Positions 15,683-22,919 of a DNA stretch of 64,000 bases are shown in pieces. The notes beneath the pieces are model-generated. The model saw only the letters and a program-made list of their open reading frames with translations. It did no database searches and was not told the origin of the DNA. Position numbers and translations under genes: made by a program. Position 1 is the first letter of the stretch. Each line of letters begins with the position of its first letter. The DNA is from Rhodoferax saidenbachensis. Lineage in GTDB: Bacteria > Pseudomonadota > Gammaproteobacteria > Burkholderiales > Burkholderiaceae_C. The DNA lies in the NCBI RefSeq assembly GCF_001955715.1, contig NZ_CP019239.1, positions 2,418,001-2,482,000 on the forward strand, given 5' to 3'.

Positions 15683-16924
15683 TCAGCGTGGAGCTTTGTA
15701 AGCGCGGCATTGCACCACGTCGAAGCCGCGCTCATTCCATGCCTTCACGTTGGGGAAATATGGATCCCTGCAGGCAACGAAAATGAAACGCCCTCCTGCA
15801 TAGGCGCCAGATGGTCCTGGTTCAAAATAGCCATGCTGGCCGGGATTGGCCTGGGCCCGGATGTTGGTTGAATCCCAGAACTGACTTTCAGTGCCACATT
15901 CACCACCGATTCTTCCACCAACTGTGCATCGGAACAGGTTGATCGCGTAGCCACACGTGTTTGAGGCGTAATAGCGTTCCGCTTTGGCAGAGACGGAGAA
16001 CTTGACGCATTCATTGACCGTTTCTTGGTAGTTGAACTGGTCGATTTGCTCACCCTGAGCACTAAGGCCATTACCATCAACTCTGCCTGAACCGCCACCA
16101 ACACCAGCGCCCGAAGGGGCATTTCCCTGCAACACCGACCCGAGCGCTTGCAGCTGTGCCGCGTTCTTGGCGCCTGCGGCTGCCGCCCCTTGCAACACCG
16201 CGCCGACAACTGCCAGCGGGTTGTCAGAACCATCAGCTGCATGCGCTTGCCGCTTCTCAGCCAGAATGCGTTGCTTTTCTTCGCGGTTTTTCTGCTCAAT
16301 ATCCTTTTCGATTTGTTCCAAACGTTGGCTTAATGCCAGCCTATGGGCTTCGTTGGCAGCTTTTGCTTGTTTGACAAGAATCACACTCTTTTCTGCCGCC
16401 AGGTCTTCAATGGCGACTTGCTCGGCACCTACGAAAGCGATGCGCTCATCGTGCAAGGCCCTGCAACTGGGAATGCCCAAACATTCTGCAAGCGTACGAG
16501 GATCCTCGTCATAACTGTCGCTCGTGACGACATAGCGAATGTCACCCGAAGGAATGGCGTAGCGGAAATAGGCACGGTCAAGCTTTCCGGGTTCGACTTT
16601 TTTCCAGTGCAGCGAAGCCGGATTGCCGTCCAGAATTTCCGTGAGATGGCCCGTCCCGCTGATGAAGTTGCCTTCACATTTGCCTGACCACTCATATGAA
16701 AACCGCTTCATGACTTCATCGTAGAGCGACTTTAAGTGGTCTTCCTGCGCCGCCTCGGTCGAGCCGAGTCGACGGTTGACAAACTTGCAACCACTGCCGG
16801 TTGTGGAAATAAAAGGAACGGTAACGCTGGCAGCTTCAGCGCTCTTGATAGCGCTGGCAAAAATCAGGAAAACTGCACCGATAACAACGCTGCACAGCCA
16901 CTTGCTGCAATGACGCTCCGACAT
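15683..16924 (-). CDS. secreted protein of unknown function with a coiled coil
   Basis: 413 residues from the ATG at 16924, which has GGAGGG about 6 nt upstream; a longer frame lacks such a site. Signal peptide: WLCSVVIGAVFLIFASA ending near AEAAS. A first globular part follows (FSYEWSGKCEGNF; ECLGIPSCRALHDER), then a charged coiled coil of about 60 residues (LSQRLEQIEKDIEQKNREEK), a Gly/Ala-rich low-complexity stretch, and a C-terminal Cys-containing domain (ECVKFSVS; NTCGYAINLFRCTVGG; CRDPYFPNVKAW). Codon use is less GC-rich than its neighbours. No family recognised; probably periplasmic. Confidence 0.7.
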   Translation of the reverse strand: MSERHCSKWLCSVVIGAVFLIFASAIKSAEAASVTVPFISTTGSGCKFVNRRLGSTEAAQEDHLKSLYDEVMKRFSYEWSGKCEGNFISGTGHLTEILDGNPASLHWKKVEPGKLDRAYFRYAIPSGDIRYVVTSDSYDEDPRTLAECLGIPSCRALHDERIAFVGAEQVAIEDLAAEKSVILVKQAKAANEAHRLALSQRLEQIEKDIEQKNREEKQRILAEKRQAHAADGSDNPLAVVGAVLQGAAAAGAKNAAQLQALGSVLQGNAPSGAGVGGGSGRVDGNGLSAQGEQIDQFNYQETVNECVKFSVSAKAERYYASNTCGYAINLFRCTVGGRIGGECGTESQFWDSTNIRAQANPGQHGYFEPGPSGAYAGGRFIFVACRDPYFPNVKAWNERGFDVVQCRAYKAPR

Positions 16925-17110
16925 CACGCCCTCCAGAGAAAAAGTGGTGACTTTAATTATCCATGCTTGCTCATCGGAGCAGATGAACGGCAAAGTGAGC
17001 GATACCTATGCGAGGTGAGCCCTTCTTTCGTTGAGATGGAGACTTTAACATCACACTTTGGTTGTATCTACGCGGTGCTTACGCAGCAACTCATGCCGAT
17101 CAGTCAGACA

Positions 17111-17140
17111 TAAAAATCCCGAACCGGTGAGGGTTCAGGC
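17111..17140 (-). terminator. probable Rho-independent terminator downstream of the lpd remnant
   Basis: On the minus strand GAACC and GGTTC pair across CTCACC, extended by flanking CC/GG with a bulge, followed by GATTTTTATG. It follows the decayed lpd fragment by 17 nt and may also end the transcript of the small gene at 17322. Confidence 0.55.
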
Positions 17141-17157
17141 CTTGTCGGGAGTTTGGT

Positions 17158-17267
17158 CTACTTCAGCGCTGGGGGCATATCAGTGCAAGTACCGTGCACC
17201 ACTTCCGCAACCAGGCAAATTATCTCGCCCAGAGTGAGGCTAGCGGATGGTTTGCGATATCTAGGGC
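17158..17267 (-). pseudogene. decayed C-terminal fragment of a dihydrolipoyl dehydrogenase gene
   Basis: Minus-strand translation of 17235-17158 gives TLGEIICLVAEVVHGTCTDM then PPALK and a stop. This aligns with the C-terminus of the intact lpdA at 20402 ([20 protein letters not shown], then PPVRK, stop). Upstream, GCCCTAGATATCGCAAACCATCC still resembles the [12 protein letters not shown] region but with deletions that break the frame. Nothing further upstream aligns. It is a remnant of a second lpd-like gene or of a duplication. Confidence 0.75.
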
Positions 17268-17321
17268 AACTGAGGTGGGTTAAAGGTAGCGGGCACCCGC
17301 CGAACCGCGCTGACTGCGGGC

Positions 17322-17492
17322 TTATTTTTTGGGTGCAGGCACCGTTTTTCTGGCGCTGGTTGCCGGCTTCTTTTGCCGGAACTTGGCGGCGGCCTCCGCC
17401 AGCTTGCGCTTGCGTTCCTCGCTAATCCGATCGAGCTCTTTCTGCCCGCCGGCCTTGTTCATGTTGGGATCTTTACCGAAAACGCCTGCCAT
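17322..17492 (-). CDS. small basic protein, 56 residues
   Basis: Starts at 17492 with a strong AAGGAG 8 nt upstream. The sequence MAGVFGKDPNMNKAGGQKEL leads into a charged helix (DRISEERKRKLAEAAAKF) and a Lys/Ala/Pro tail. Such short Lys-rich proteins could bind nucleic acid, but no family is recognised. It lies just downstream of the TetR gene, on the same strand with 41 nt between them. Confidence 0.65.
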   Translation of the reverse strand: MAGVFGKDPNMNKAGGQKELDRISEERKRKLAEAAAKFRQKKPATSARKTVPAPKK

Positions 17493-17533
17493 AGTGAGTG
17501 CTCCTTCGGGCCAGTCTAACTGACGGCGCTGAC

Positions 17534-18181
17534 TCAGCGCATTTCGCAGGCGAAGCGCAGCACCACGTCGGTCGCTAATACACACGTGGCGTCCAGCTGC
17601 GCCGTGTCGCTCAGGTCATTTTGAAAAATCTGACCAAAGGTGTGGCGATTGGACGCATTGAAGAAACCCAGGGACACCATGATGCGGTGCAACTCCAGGG
17701 CCGTGACCTGGCGCCGAAAGACGCCGCTGGCCTGGCCGGCTGCCAACACCGCTGCTGTGCGTGCCAGCGCATCCGACCCGCTGCGCAGCGCATCCGACTG
17801 CCGAAGAAGACGTGCGCCGTGCTGGTTTTCAATGTTGACGAGTCCAACGAACTGCGGGTTCTCCGCGTAGTAGTGGACCCGAAATGCCACCAATTGCTTC
17901 AGTGCACGGACAGGGTCGTCATCCAGTTCCAGCGCTTGCTCTGCGGTGCGGATCGAGTGGTACGCGGCCTCCAGTGTGGCCACATAGAGCCCTTCGCGGG
18001 ATTTGAAATAGTAGTAAATCATGGCCCGCGTGACACCAGACTGGGCCGCAATATCTTCCAGCCGCGCACCACGCAGTCCGTGCAGAACGAACTCCTCGCT
18101 GGCGACCGCCAGGATGGCCCCTTGCTGTAAATCGGACTCGGGACGGGTTTGGCGGGAAGGAGGGACTTTGATAGCGGACAT
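17534..18181 (-). CDS. TetR-family transcriptional regulator
   Basis: 215 residues. The N-terminal TetR helix-turn-helix is GAILAVASEEFVLHGLRGAR, then LEDIAAQSGVTRAMIYYYFKSREGLY (residues about 21-67). The C-terminal ligand domain (AFRVHYYAENPQFVGLVNIENQ) resembles the TetR_C_33 group. It is divergent from the SMP-30 gene at 18295 with 113 nt between starts and a palindrome at 18243, so it probably controls that gene and itself. Ligand unknown. Confidence 0.9.
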   Translation of the reverse strand: MSAIKVPPSRQTRPESDLQQGAILAVASEEFVLHGLRGARLEDIAAQSGVTRAMIYYYFKSREGLYVATLEAAYHSIRTAEQALELDDDPVRALKQLVAFRVHYYAENPQFVGLVNIENQHGARLLRQSDALRSGSDALARTAAVLAAGQASGVFRRQVTALELHRIMVSLGFFNASNRHTFGQIFQNDLSDTAQLDATCVLATDVVLRFACEMR

Positions 18182-18242
18182 GGGTGAAGCCTAGCAGGCG
18201 GGGATTAGGCAAACAGCTTGGTGTAAACCCCAGTATGCATAT

Positions 18243-18258
18243 TTAACAACATTGTTAA
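18243..18258. promoter_or_regulatory. probable TetR operator
   Basis: Near-perfect palindrome TTAACAA-CA-TTGTTAA in the TetR/SMP-30 divergent region, extended by flanking TAT/ATA with one extra base. Size, symmetry and position fit a TetR-family operator. Confidence 0.6.
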
Positions 18259-18294
18259 CATACAGAAATTCTATCTCCGAAACCTTCTGCGCCC

Positions 18295-19236
18295 ATGTCT
18301 TCTGCACCCGCTTCGCCCATCTCCGTCCCTGCTCTGGTGATGCCTGGAAAAGAGGCGCAAGCGGCCGGCTGGACGTGCGTGGCCTCGGGGCAGGCCCTGC
18401 TCGGGGAGACGCCGCTGTGGTGCGAGCACACCCAGTCTTTGCTATGGCTGGATATCGACCAGGCGCGGCTGCACCGCTTGCACCTCGCAACAGGACGGCG
18501 CGACGATTACGCCTTCGATGCCGAGTTCGTCGGATGCCTGGCGTTGCGCACGCCCGGGCAGGTGATGCTGGCGCTCGACCTGGCGCTCCATCTGTTTGAC
18601 CTGGGGACGGGTGAACTGACTTTTTTGGCCCAGATCGAGCCGGTCGGCTCGGGCACCCGGCTCAATGACGGGCGCTGCGACAACCAGGGGCGCTTCTGGG
18701 TAACCACCATGGACAACCAGCTCGCGCGCCCCGTGGGCAGTGTCTACCGTGTGGATTCCTCAGGCCACGTCGAACGCATGTTCGGCGATGTGGTGGTGGG
18801 CAACACGATCTCTTTTGCGCCGGATGTGCGCACGATGTATTTTTCCGATACGCGGGGTTTCGTCACCTATGCCTTTGACGTGGACCCGGTCGCCGGTGCG
18901 CTGTCGCAGCGCCGCGTCTTCGCGGACTACCGCGACACCCGCGAACGGCCAGATGGTGCCTGCGTGGATGCAGAGGGCGGCATCTGGATTGCGATGTTTG
19001 GCGGCGCCTGCATTCGGCGTTACCTGCCAGATGGCACGCTGGAGCGTGAGATTCCGGTGCCAGCGAGCAACCCCACCTGCATGTGCTTCGGCGGGCCGGA
19101 CTGGCGCACGCTGTACGTCACCACCGCACGCAAATTTCTATCGCCAGAGCAACTGGCGCAGCAACCGCTGGCGGGCAGCGTGCTGGCCATGCAGGTCGAT
19201 ATCCCGGGATTGCCCGAAAGGCGCTTCGGGCGCTAG
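18295..19236 (+). CDS. SMP-30/gluconolactonase family lactonase
   Basis: 313 residues forming a six-bladed propeller. Metal and active-site residues are visible: Glu38 in LGETPLW, Asn124 in RLNDGRCD, Asn170 in VVGNTISFAPD, and Asp220 in RPDGACVDAEGG. The family hydrolyses aldonolactones to the acids in the cytoplasm, as in gluconate, arabinose or galactose oxidation. It is followed 39 nt later by a TRAP binding protein, which suggests sugar-acid or sugar-lactone metabolism under the TetR regulator. The exact lactone is unknown. Confidence 0.9.
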   Translation: MSSAPASPISVPALVMPGKEAQAAGWTCVASGQALLGETPLWCEHTQSLLWLDIDQARLHRLHLATGRRDDYAFDAEFVGCLALRTPGQVMLALDLALHLFDLGTGELTFLAQIEPVGSGTRLNDGRCDNQGRFWVTTMDNQLARPVGSVYRVDSSGHVERMFGDVVVGNTISFAPDVRTMYFSDTRGFVTYAFDVDPVAGALSQRRVFADYRDTRERPDGACVDAEGGIWIAMFGGACIRRYLPDGTLEREIPVPASNPTCMCFGGPDWRTLYVTTARKFLSPEQLAQQPLAGSVLAMQVDIPGLPERRFGR

Positions 19237-19275
19237 GGCCTGTTCACCGAATTACTTCCAACAACAGGAGACACC

Positions 19276-20283
19276 ATGAACTTTCGATCACTCATCATTG
19301 CAGCCGCCTGCGCTTTGGCGCTGGGCAGTGCTTCGGCACAGATCCAGGAGCGCACGATCCGCTTCGGCCATGTCGTGCAGCCTGGCGCACCCGTTCCCCT
19401 GGGCGTGCAGAAGTTTGCCGAGCTGGTGGCCGCGCGCAGCGGCGGCAAAATCAAGATCCAGGAATATGGCGGCGGCACCTTGGGCGGAGAAGCCCAGCAA
19501 CTCAGCGCCGTACAAGGCGGCATCCAGGACATGACGCAACTCTCGGCCACCATCATGGGCGGTGCGGTCCGCGAGTTCACCTTGCTGGACATCCCCTTCT
19601 CGTTCTCGAAAGCCGAGCAAGTGGACGCGCTCTTGGCGGGCCCTTTCGGACAGGCACTGGAAGCCAAGCTTCCTGAAAAGGGCTTGATCGGTCTGGGCTT
19701 CTGGGAAACGGGTTTTCGGAACTTCACCAACAGCCGTCGCCCCATTGTCCAGCTGGAGGACCTCAAAGGCTTGAAGATCCGGGTGATACCCAACCCGATG
19801 TTCATGAAGGCCTTCGACGCCATTGGCACCAGCCCTGTCCCGATGGCTTTTCCGGAGCTGTATGGCGCGCTGGAATCGCGCGCCATGGATGCCCAGGACA
19901 ATCCTTCGGCCGTCATCCTGAGCAGCCGCTTTTATGAAGTCCAGAAATACCTGAGCATCAGCAACCACGTCTACACCGCCAACCCCGTGGCGATCAGCAA
20001 GAAGCTCTGGGACCGACTCTCGGCAGAGGAGCAGAAGATCATCCGCGACAGCGCCCTGGAAGCAGGCGTCTACCAGCGCAAGGTCAGCCGTGAGGCGGAG
20101 GCCGCTGCACGCAAAGAGTTGGTAGCCAAAGGCATGCAGATGAACGAAGTCCCGGCTTCGACGCTGGCACGCATGCGCGAGTTGTCTCAGCCGCCCATTG
20201 AAGTGTTGATCACTAGCTACGACCCAACGCTGGTGAAGCTGTACAAGAGCGAGATCGAGCGCGTGCGCGCCAACATCAAGTAA
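19276..20283 (+). CDS. TRAP transporter substrate-binding protein (DctP family), orphan
   Basis: 335 residues. Signal peptide: RSLIIAAACALALGSASAQ. DctP-family traits are TIRFGHVVQPGAPVPLGVQKF, LKGLKIRVIPNPMFMKAFDAI with the conserved Arg that contacts the ligand carboxylate, and PVPMAFPELYGALESRAMDAQDN. It binds an organic acid in the periplasm for a sodium-driven TRAP permease. No DctQ or DctM gene follows; the next feature is a repeat and then the oppositely oriented PDH operon. It must use a permease encoded elsewhere. AGGAG lies 7 nt before the ATG. Confidence 0.92.
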   Translation: MNFRSLIIAAACALALGSASAQIQERTIRFGHVVQPGAPVPLGVQKFAELVAARSGGKIKIQEYGGGTLGGEAQQLSAVQGGIQDMTQLSATIMGGAVREFTLLDIPFSFSKAEQVDALLAGPFGQALEAKLPEKGLIGLGFWETGFRNFTNSRRPIVQLEDLKGLKIRVIPNPMFMKAFDAIGTSPVPMAFPELYGALESRAMDAQDNPSAVILSSRFYEVQKYLSISNHVYTANPVAISKKLWDRLSAEEQKIIRDSALEAGVYQRKVSREAEAAARKELVAKGMQMNEVPASTLARMRELSQPPIEVLITSYDPTLVKLYKSEIERVRANIK

Positions 20284-20320
20284 GTGGGCTTCTAGATTGT
20301 CTGGCAGTCTGGCATCTAGC

Positions 20321-20385
20321 AAAAACAAGTAAAAAGGCCGCGCAGCCCTTATGGGGACTGCGCGGCCAGCTATTGAATCAATATC
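20321..20385. repeat. Comamonadaceae-type palindromic repeat, copy 5
   Basis: AAAAACAAGTAAAAAGGCC, a perfect 10-bp stem, then a 17-nt near-palindrome GCTATTGAATCAATATC with one change. It lies between the convergent TRAP-SBP and lpdA genes. Confidence 0.92.
20331..20367 (-). terminator. repeat-derived terminator of the PDH operon
   Basis: On the minus strand the stem GGCCGCGCAG (20367-20358) pairs with CTGCGCGGCC (20345-20336) and is followed by TTTTTACTTG. It lies 35 nt after the lpdA stop codon and is part of repeat copy 5. Confidence 0.85.
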
Positions 20386-20401
20386 GTTTATCGGCCCGGT
20401 A

Positions 20402-22246
20402 TCACTTGCGTACCGGCGGCATGTCCGTGCAACTACCGTGCGCTACTTCCGCAGCCAGGCCAATGGTTTCACCCAGCGTGGGGTGCGGGTGGATGGTCTT
20501 ACCGATGTCGACTGCATCTGCGCCCATCTCGATGGCCAGTGCGATTTCACCAATCATGTCGCCCGCGTGCGTGCCCACCATGCCGCCGCCCAGGATCTTG
20601 CCGTGGCCGTGTGCTTCGGGGCTGTCATCGAACAGCAGTTTGGTGACGCCTTCGTCGCGGCCATTGGCCAGTGCGCGGGCCGATGCGGTCCACGGGAACA
20701 GGCCCTTCTTGACCTTGATGCCTTGGGCCTTGGCCTGGTCTTCGGTGAGTCCCACCCAGGCGACTTCGGGGTCGGTGTAGGCGACGCTGGGGATCACGCG
20801 GGCGTTGAAGGCTGCTGCTGCCAGCTCCTTGTTGCCCTGCAGTTCGCCCGCAATGACTTCAGCGGCCACATGGCCTTCGTGTACGGCCTTGTGCGCCAGC
20901 ATGGGCTGGCCCACGATGTCGCCGATGGCGAAGATGTGGGGCACGTTGGTGCGCATCTGGATGTCGACGTTGATGAAGCCGCGGTCGGTCACGGCCACAC
21001 CGGCTTTCTCGGCCCCCAACTTCTTGCCGTTGGGCGTGCGGCCCACGGCTTGCAGCACCAGGTCGTAGGTCTGCGGCGCGGGGGCGGTGCCGCCCTCTTC
21101 CGCTGCGGCAAACGTGACCTCAATACCGGCCGGGGTGGCCTTGGCGCCCACGGTTTTGGTCTTGAGCATGATGTTGTCAAAACGCGGTGCGTTCATTTTT
21201 TGCCAGATCTTGACCAGGTCGCGGTCGGCGCCCTGCATCAGGCCGTCCATCATTTCGACCACGTCCAGGCGCGAACCCAGCGTGCTGTAGACGGTGCCCA
21301 TTTCCAGACCGATGATGCCGCCGCCCAGGATCAGCATGCGCTTGGGCACTTCCTTGAGTTCCAGCGCGCCGGTGCTGTCGACCACACGTGGATCGTCCGG
21401 CATGAAAGGCAGACGCACGGCCTGGCTGCCCGCGGCGATGATGGCGCGTTTGAAAGCGATGGTGTGGGTCTTGCCGGTTTTTTCCTGGCCTTTGGCGCCA
21501 GTGGTTTCTTCCACCTGCATGTGGTTGGCGCCGACGAATTGGCCCACGCCGCGCACGATGCCGACCTTGCGCATCTTGGCCATGCCGGAGAGGCCGGTGG
21601 TGAACTTGGAAATGACTTTTTCCTTGTGGCCGCGCAGCTTGTCAATGTCGAGTACGGGCTTGCCAAAGTCCACGCCCAGCGCAGACATGTGGCTCACTTC
21701 GTCCATCACCGATGCCACGTGCAGCAGCGCCTTGGAAGGGATGCAACCCACGTTCAGGCACACGCCGCCCAGCGTGGCGTAACGCTCCACCAGCATGACC
21801 TTGAGCCCGAGGTCTGCCGCGCGGAACGCCGCGCTGTAGCCGCCAGGGCCACCGCCCAGCACCAGCACGTCGCAGTCCAGATCGGCCGTACCGGCGAAGC
21901 TGGCGGCGGTGGGAGCAGGTGTTGTTGCAACGTCCGTTCGGGCTGAGCTTGTCGAAGCCTTTGCGGGCCCTTCGACAGGCTCAGGGCGAACGGGGGCGGT
22001 TGTCGCACCCGCAGCCTCCAGCAGCAGCACAACGCTACCCTCTTTGACCTTGTCGCCGAGCTTGACCTTCAGCTCCTTGACCACGCCGCCCGCGCTGGCG
22101 GGGATTTCCATGGAGGCCTTGTCGCTCTCCACGGTGATCAGGCTTTGCTCGGGCTTGATGGTGTCGCCGGGTTTGACCATCAGTTCGATGACAGTGACTT
22201 CGGCGAAGTCGCCAATATCGGGGACCTTGATTTCGATGATTGCCAT
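20402..22246 (-). CDS. lpdA: dihydrolipoyl dehydrogenase (E3) with N-terminal lipoyl domain
   Basis: 614 residues. Residues 1-75 are a lipoyl domain with the modified Lys in [11 protein letters not shown] Pro/Ala linker follows, partly encoded by a palindromic repeat. Then comes the flavin disulfide oxidoreductase: FAD site [19 protein letters not shown], redox disulfide [19 protein letters not shown] site [12 protein letters not shown], and the C-terminal His-Glu region HPHPTLGE. It reoxidises the dihydrolipoyl groups of AceF and makes NADH. It is the last gene of the aceE-aceF-bph-lpdA operon, closed by the repeat-derived terminator. A lipoylated E3 is known from other betaproteobacteria. 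Confidence 0.96.
   Translation of the reverse strand: MAIIEIKVPDIGDFAEVTVIELMVKPGDTIKPEQSLITVESDKASMEIPASAGGVVKELKVKLGDKVKEGSVVLLLEAAGATTAPVRPEPVEGPAKASTSSARTDVATTPAPTAASFAGTADLDCDVLVLGGGPGGYSAAFRAADLGLKVMLVERYATLGGVCLNVGCIPSKALLHVASVMDEVSHMSALGVDFGKPVLDIDKLRGHKEKVISKFTTGLSGMAKMRKVGIVRGVGQFVGANHMQVEETTGAKGQEKTGKTHTIAFKRAIIAAGSQAVRLPFMPDDPRVVDSTGALELKEVPKRMLILGGGIIGLEMGTVYSTLGSRLDVVEMMDGLMQGADRDLVKIWQKMNAPRFDNIMLKTKTVGAKATPAGIEVTFAAAEEGGTAPAPQTYDLVLQAVGRTPNGKKLGAEKAGVAVTDRGFINVDIQMRTNVPHIFAIGDIVGQPMLAHKAVHEGHVAAEVIAGELQGNKELAAAAFNARVIPSVAYTDPEVAWVGLTEDQAKAQGIKVKKGLFPWTASARALANGRDEGVTKLLFDDSPEAHGHGKILGGGMVGTHAGDMIGEIALAIEMGADAVDIGKTIHPHPTLGETIGLAAEVAHGSCTDMPPVRK
21934..21993. repeat. TTCGACAGGCTCAG-type palindrome inside the lpdA linker
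   Basis: Left arm 21934-21956 (CCGTTCGGGCTGAGC...) and right arm 21971-21993 form a near-perfect 23-bp inverted repeat. It is translated in frame as [20 protein letters not shown] in the linker after the lipoyl domain. The same element occurs twice in aceF. Confidence 0.92.
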
Positions 22247-22260
22247 ACCGTTCTTTCTAG

Positions 22261-22310
22261 TCAGTTGGGGTCAGAACACCTTTGCTGCGCAAAGTGGCTT
22301 GACCCGCAAG
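22261..22310. repeat. GGGGTCAGA hairpin between bph and lpdA
   Basis: TCAGTTGGGGTCAGAACACC pairs through GGGTCA with TTGACCC, with inner complementarity CTTTG/CAAAG around CTGCG. A close copy lies at 24622 in the aceE-aceF gap. It probably folds in the polycistronic mRNA. Confidence 0.75.
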
Positions 22311-22907
22311 TTATTCCGTTTTGGGTTTCTTCAGCTGGATGGTGAACACTTCCACCGGGCCTGCCGTGTTTTTGTCAAATTCGCAGCCGGCATGCAGGCC
22401 GGCCATAGCCACTTCGCGTGCGCTCTTGGCCGTGCCCCAAGCCGCGTGCATGGCGCCCAGTGCAAAACTGCGCCCCGAGCCTATGGCCCAGAACTCCTTG
22501 AACTCGAACACCTCGCGGTAGCTGTACAGGCCATAGATGCCGGTTGCATTGGCCACCACCACGCTGAACTGGCTGGACTCGTAGGGGTCGTTGTCGTCTT
22601 CCTTGGTCTGCAGGAAAAACGTGTCCTTGAGCACTGGGTGCAGCTTGGTGAAGGTGTCAAACACCTCGTCCTTGCTACCCAGGCGCAACTGCCGCGTGGG
22701 CAGCGCACCCATGGCCTTGCGCAGCACCGGAAAGTGCGCCGCAGACCCGGCCAAGCCAACATAACTCAAACCACCAGCGGCTTCGACCCGGAAGATCTTG
22801 CTGTTGTCCTCAAACCGGTGGCCCAGGCGGGTGTCGCCAAAGGTCACCAGCGTGTCGGCCGCAATCGCAACCTGCAGGCCCTTCTTCACCACGACGATGG
22901 TTGTCAT
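22311..22907 (-). CDS. bacterial proteasome homologue BPH (Ntn hydrolase)
   Basis: 198 residues. The N-terminus MTTIVVVKKG puts a Thr directly after Met, so Met removal would give the Thr1 nucleophile with no propeptide. Asp at mature position 17 (AIAADTLVTFGD) and Lys in NSKIFRV fill the usual proteasome catalytic roles. AIGSGRSFALGAMHAAW is the conserved GSG region of beta subunits. Size and these features fit the betaproteobacterial proteasome homologue rather than Anbu (longer) or HslV, and no HslU is adjacent. The published BPH is a double ring without a known ATPase partner. It starts 12 nt after the aceF stop, inside the PDH operon. Its substrate is unknown. Confidence 0.82.
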   Translation of the reverse strand: MTTIVVVKKGLQVAIAADTLVTFGDTRLGHRFEDNSKIFRVEAAGGLSYVGLAGSAAHFPVLRKAMGALPTRQLRLGSKDEVFDTFTKLHPVLKDTFFLQTKEDDNDPYESSQFSVVVANATGIYGLYSYREVFEFKEFWAIGSGRSFALGAMHAAWGTAKSAREVAMAGLHAGCEFDKNTAGPVEVFTIQLKKPKTE

Positions 22908-22919
22908 GAGTGCAGAGGT

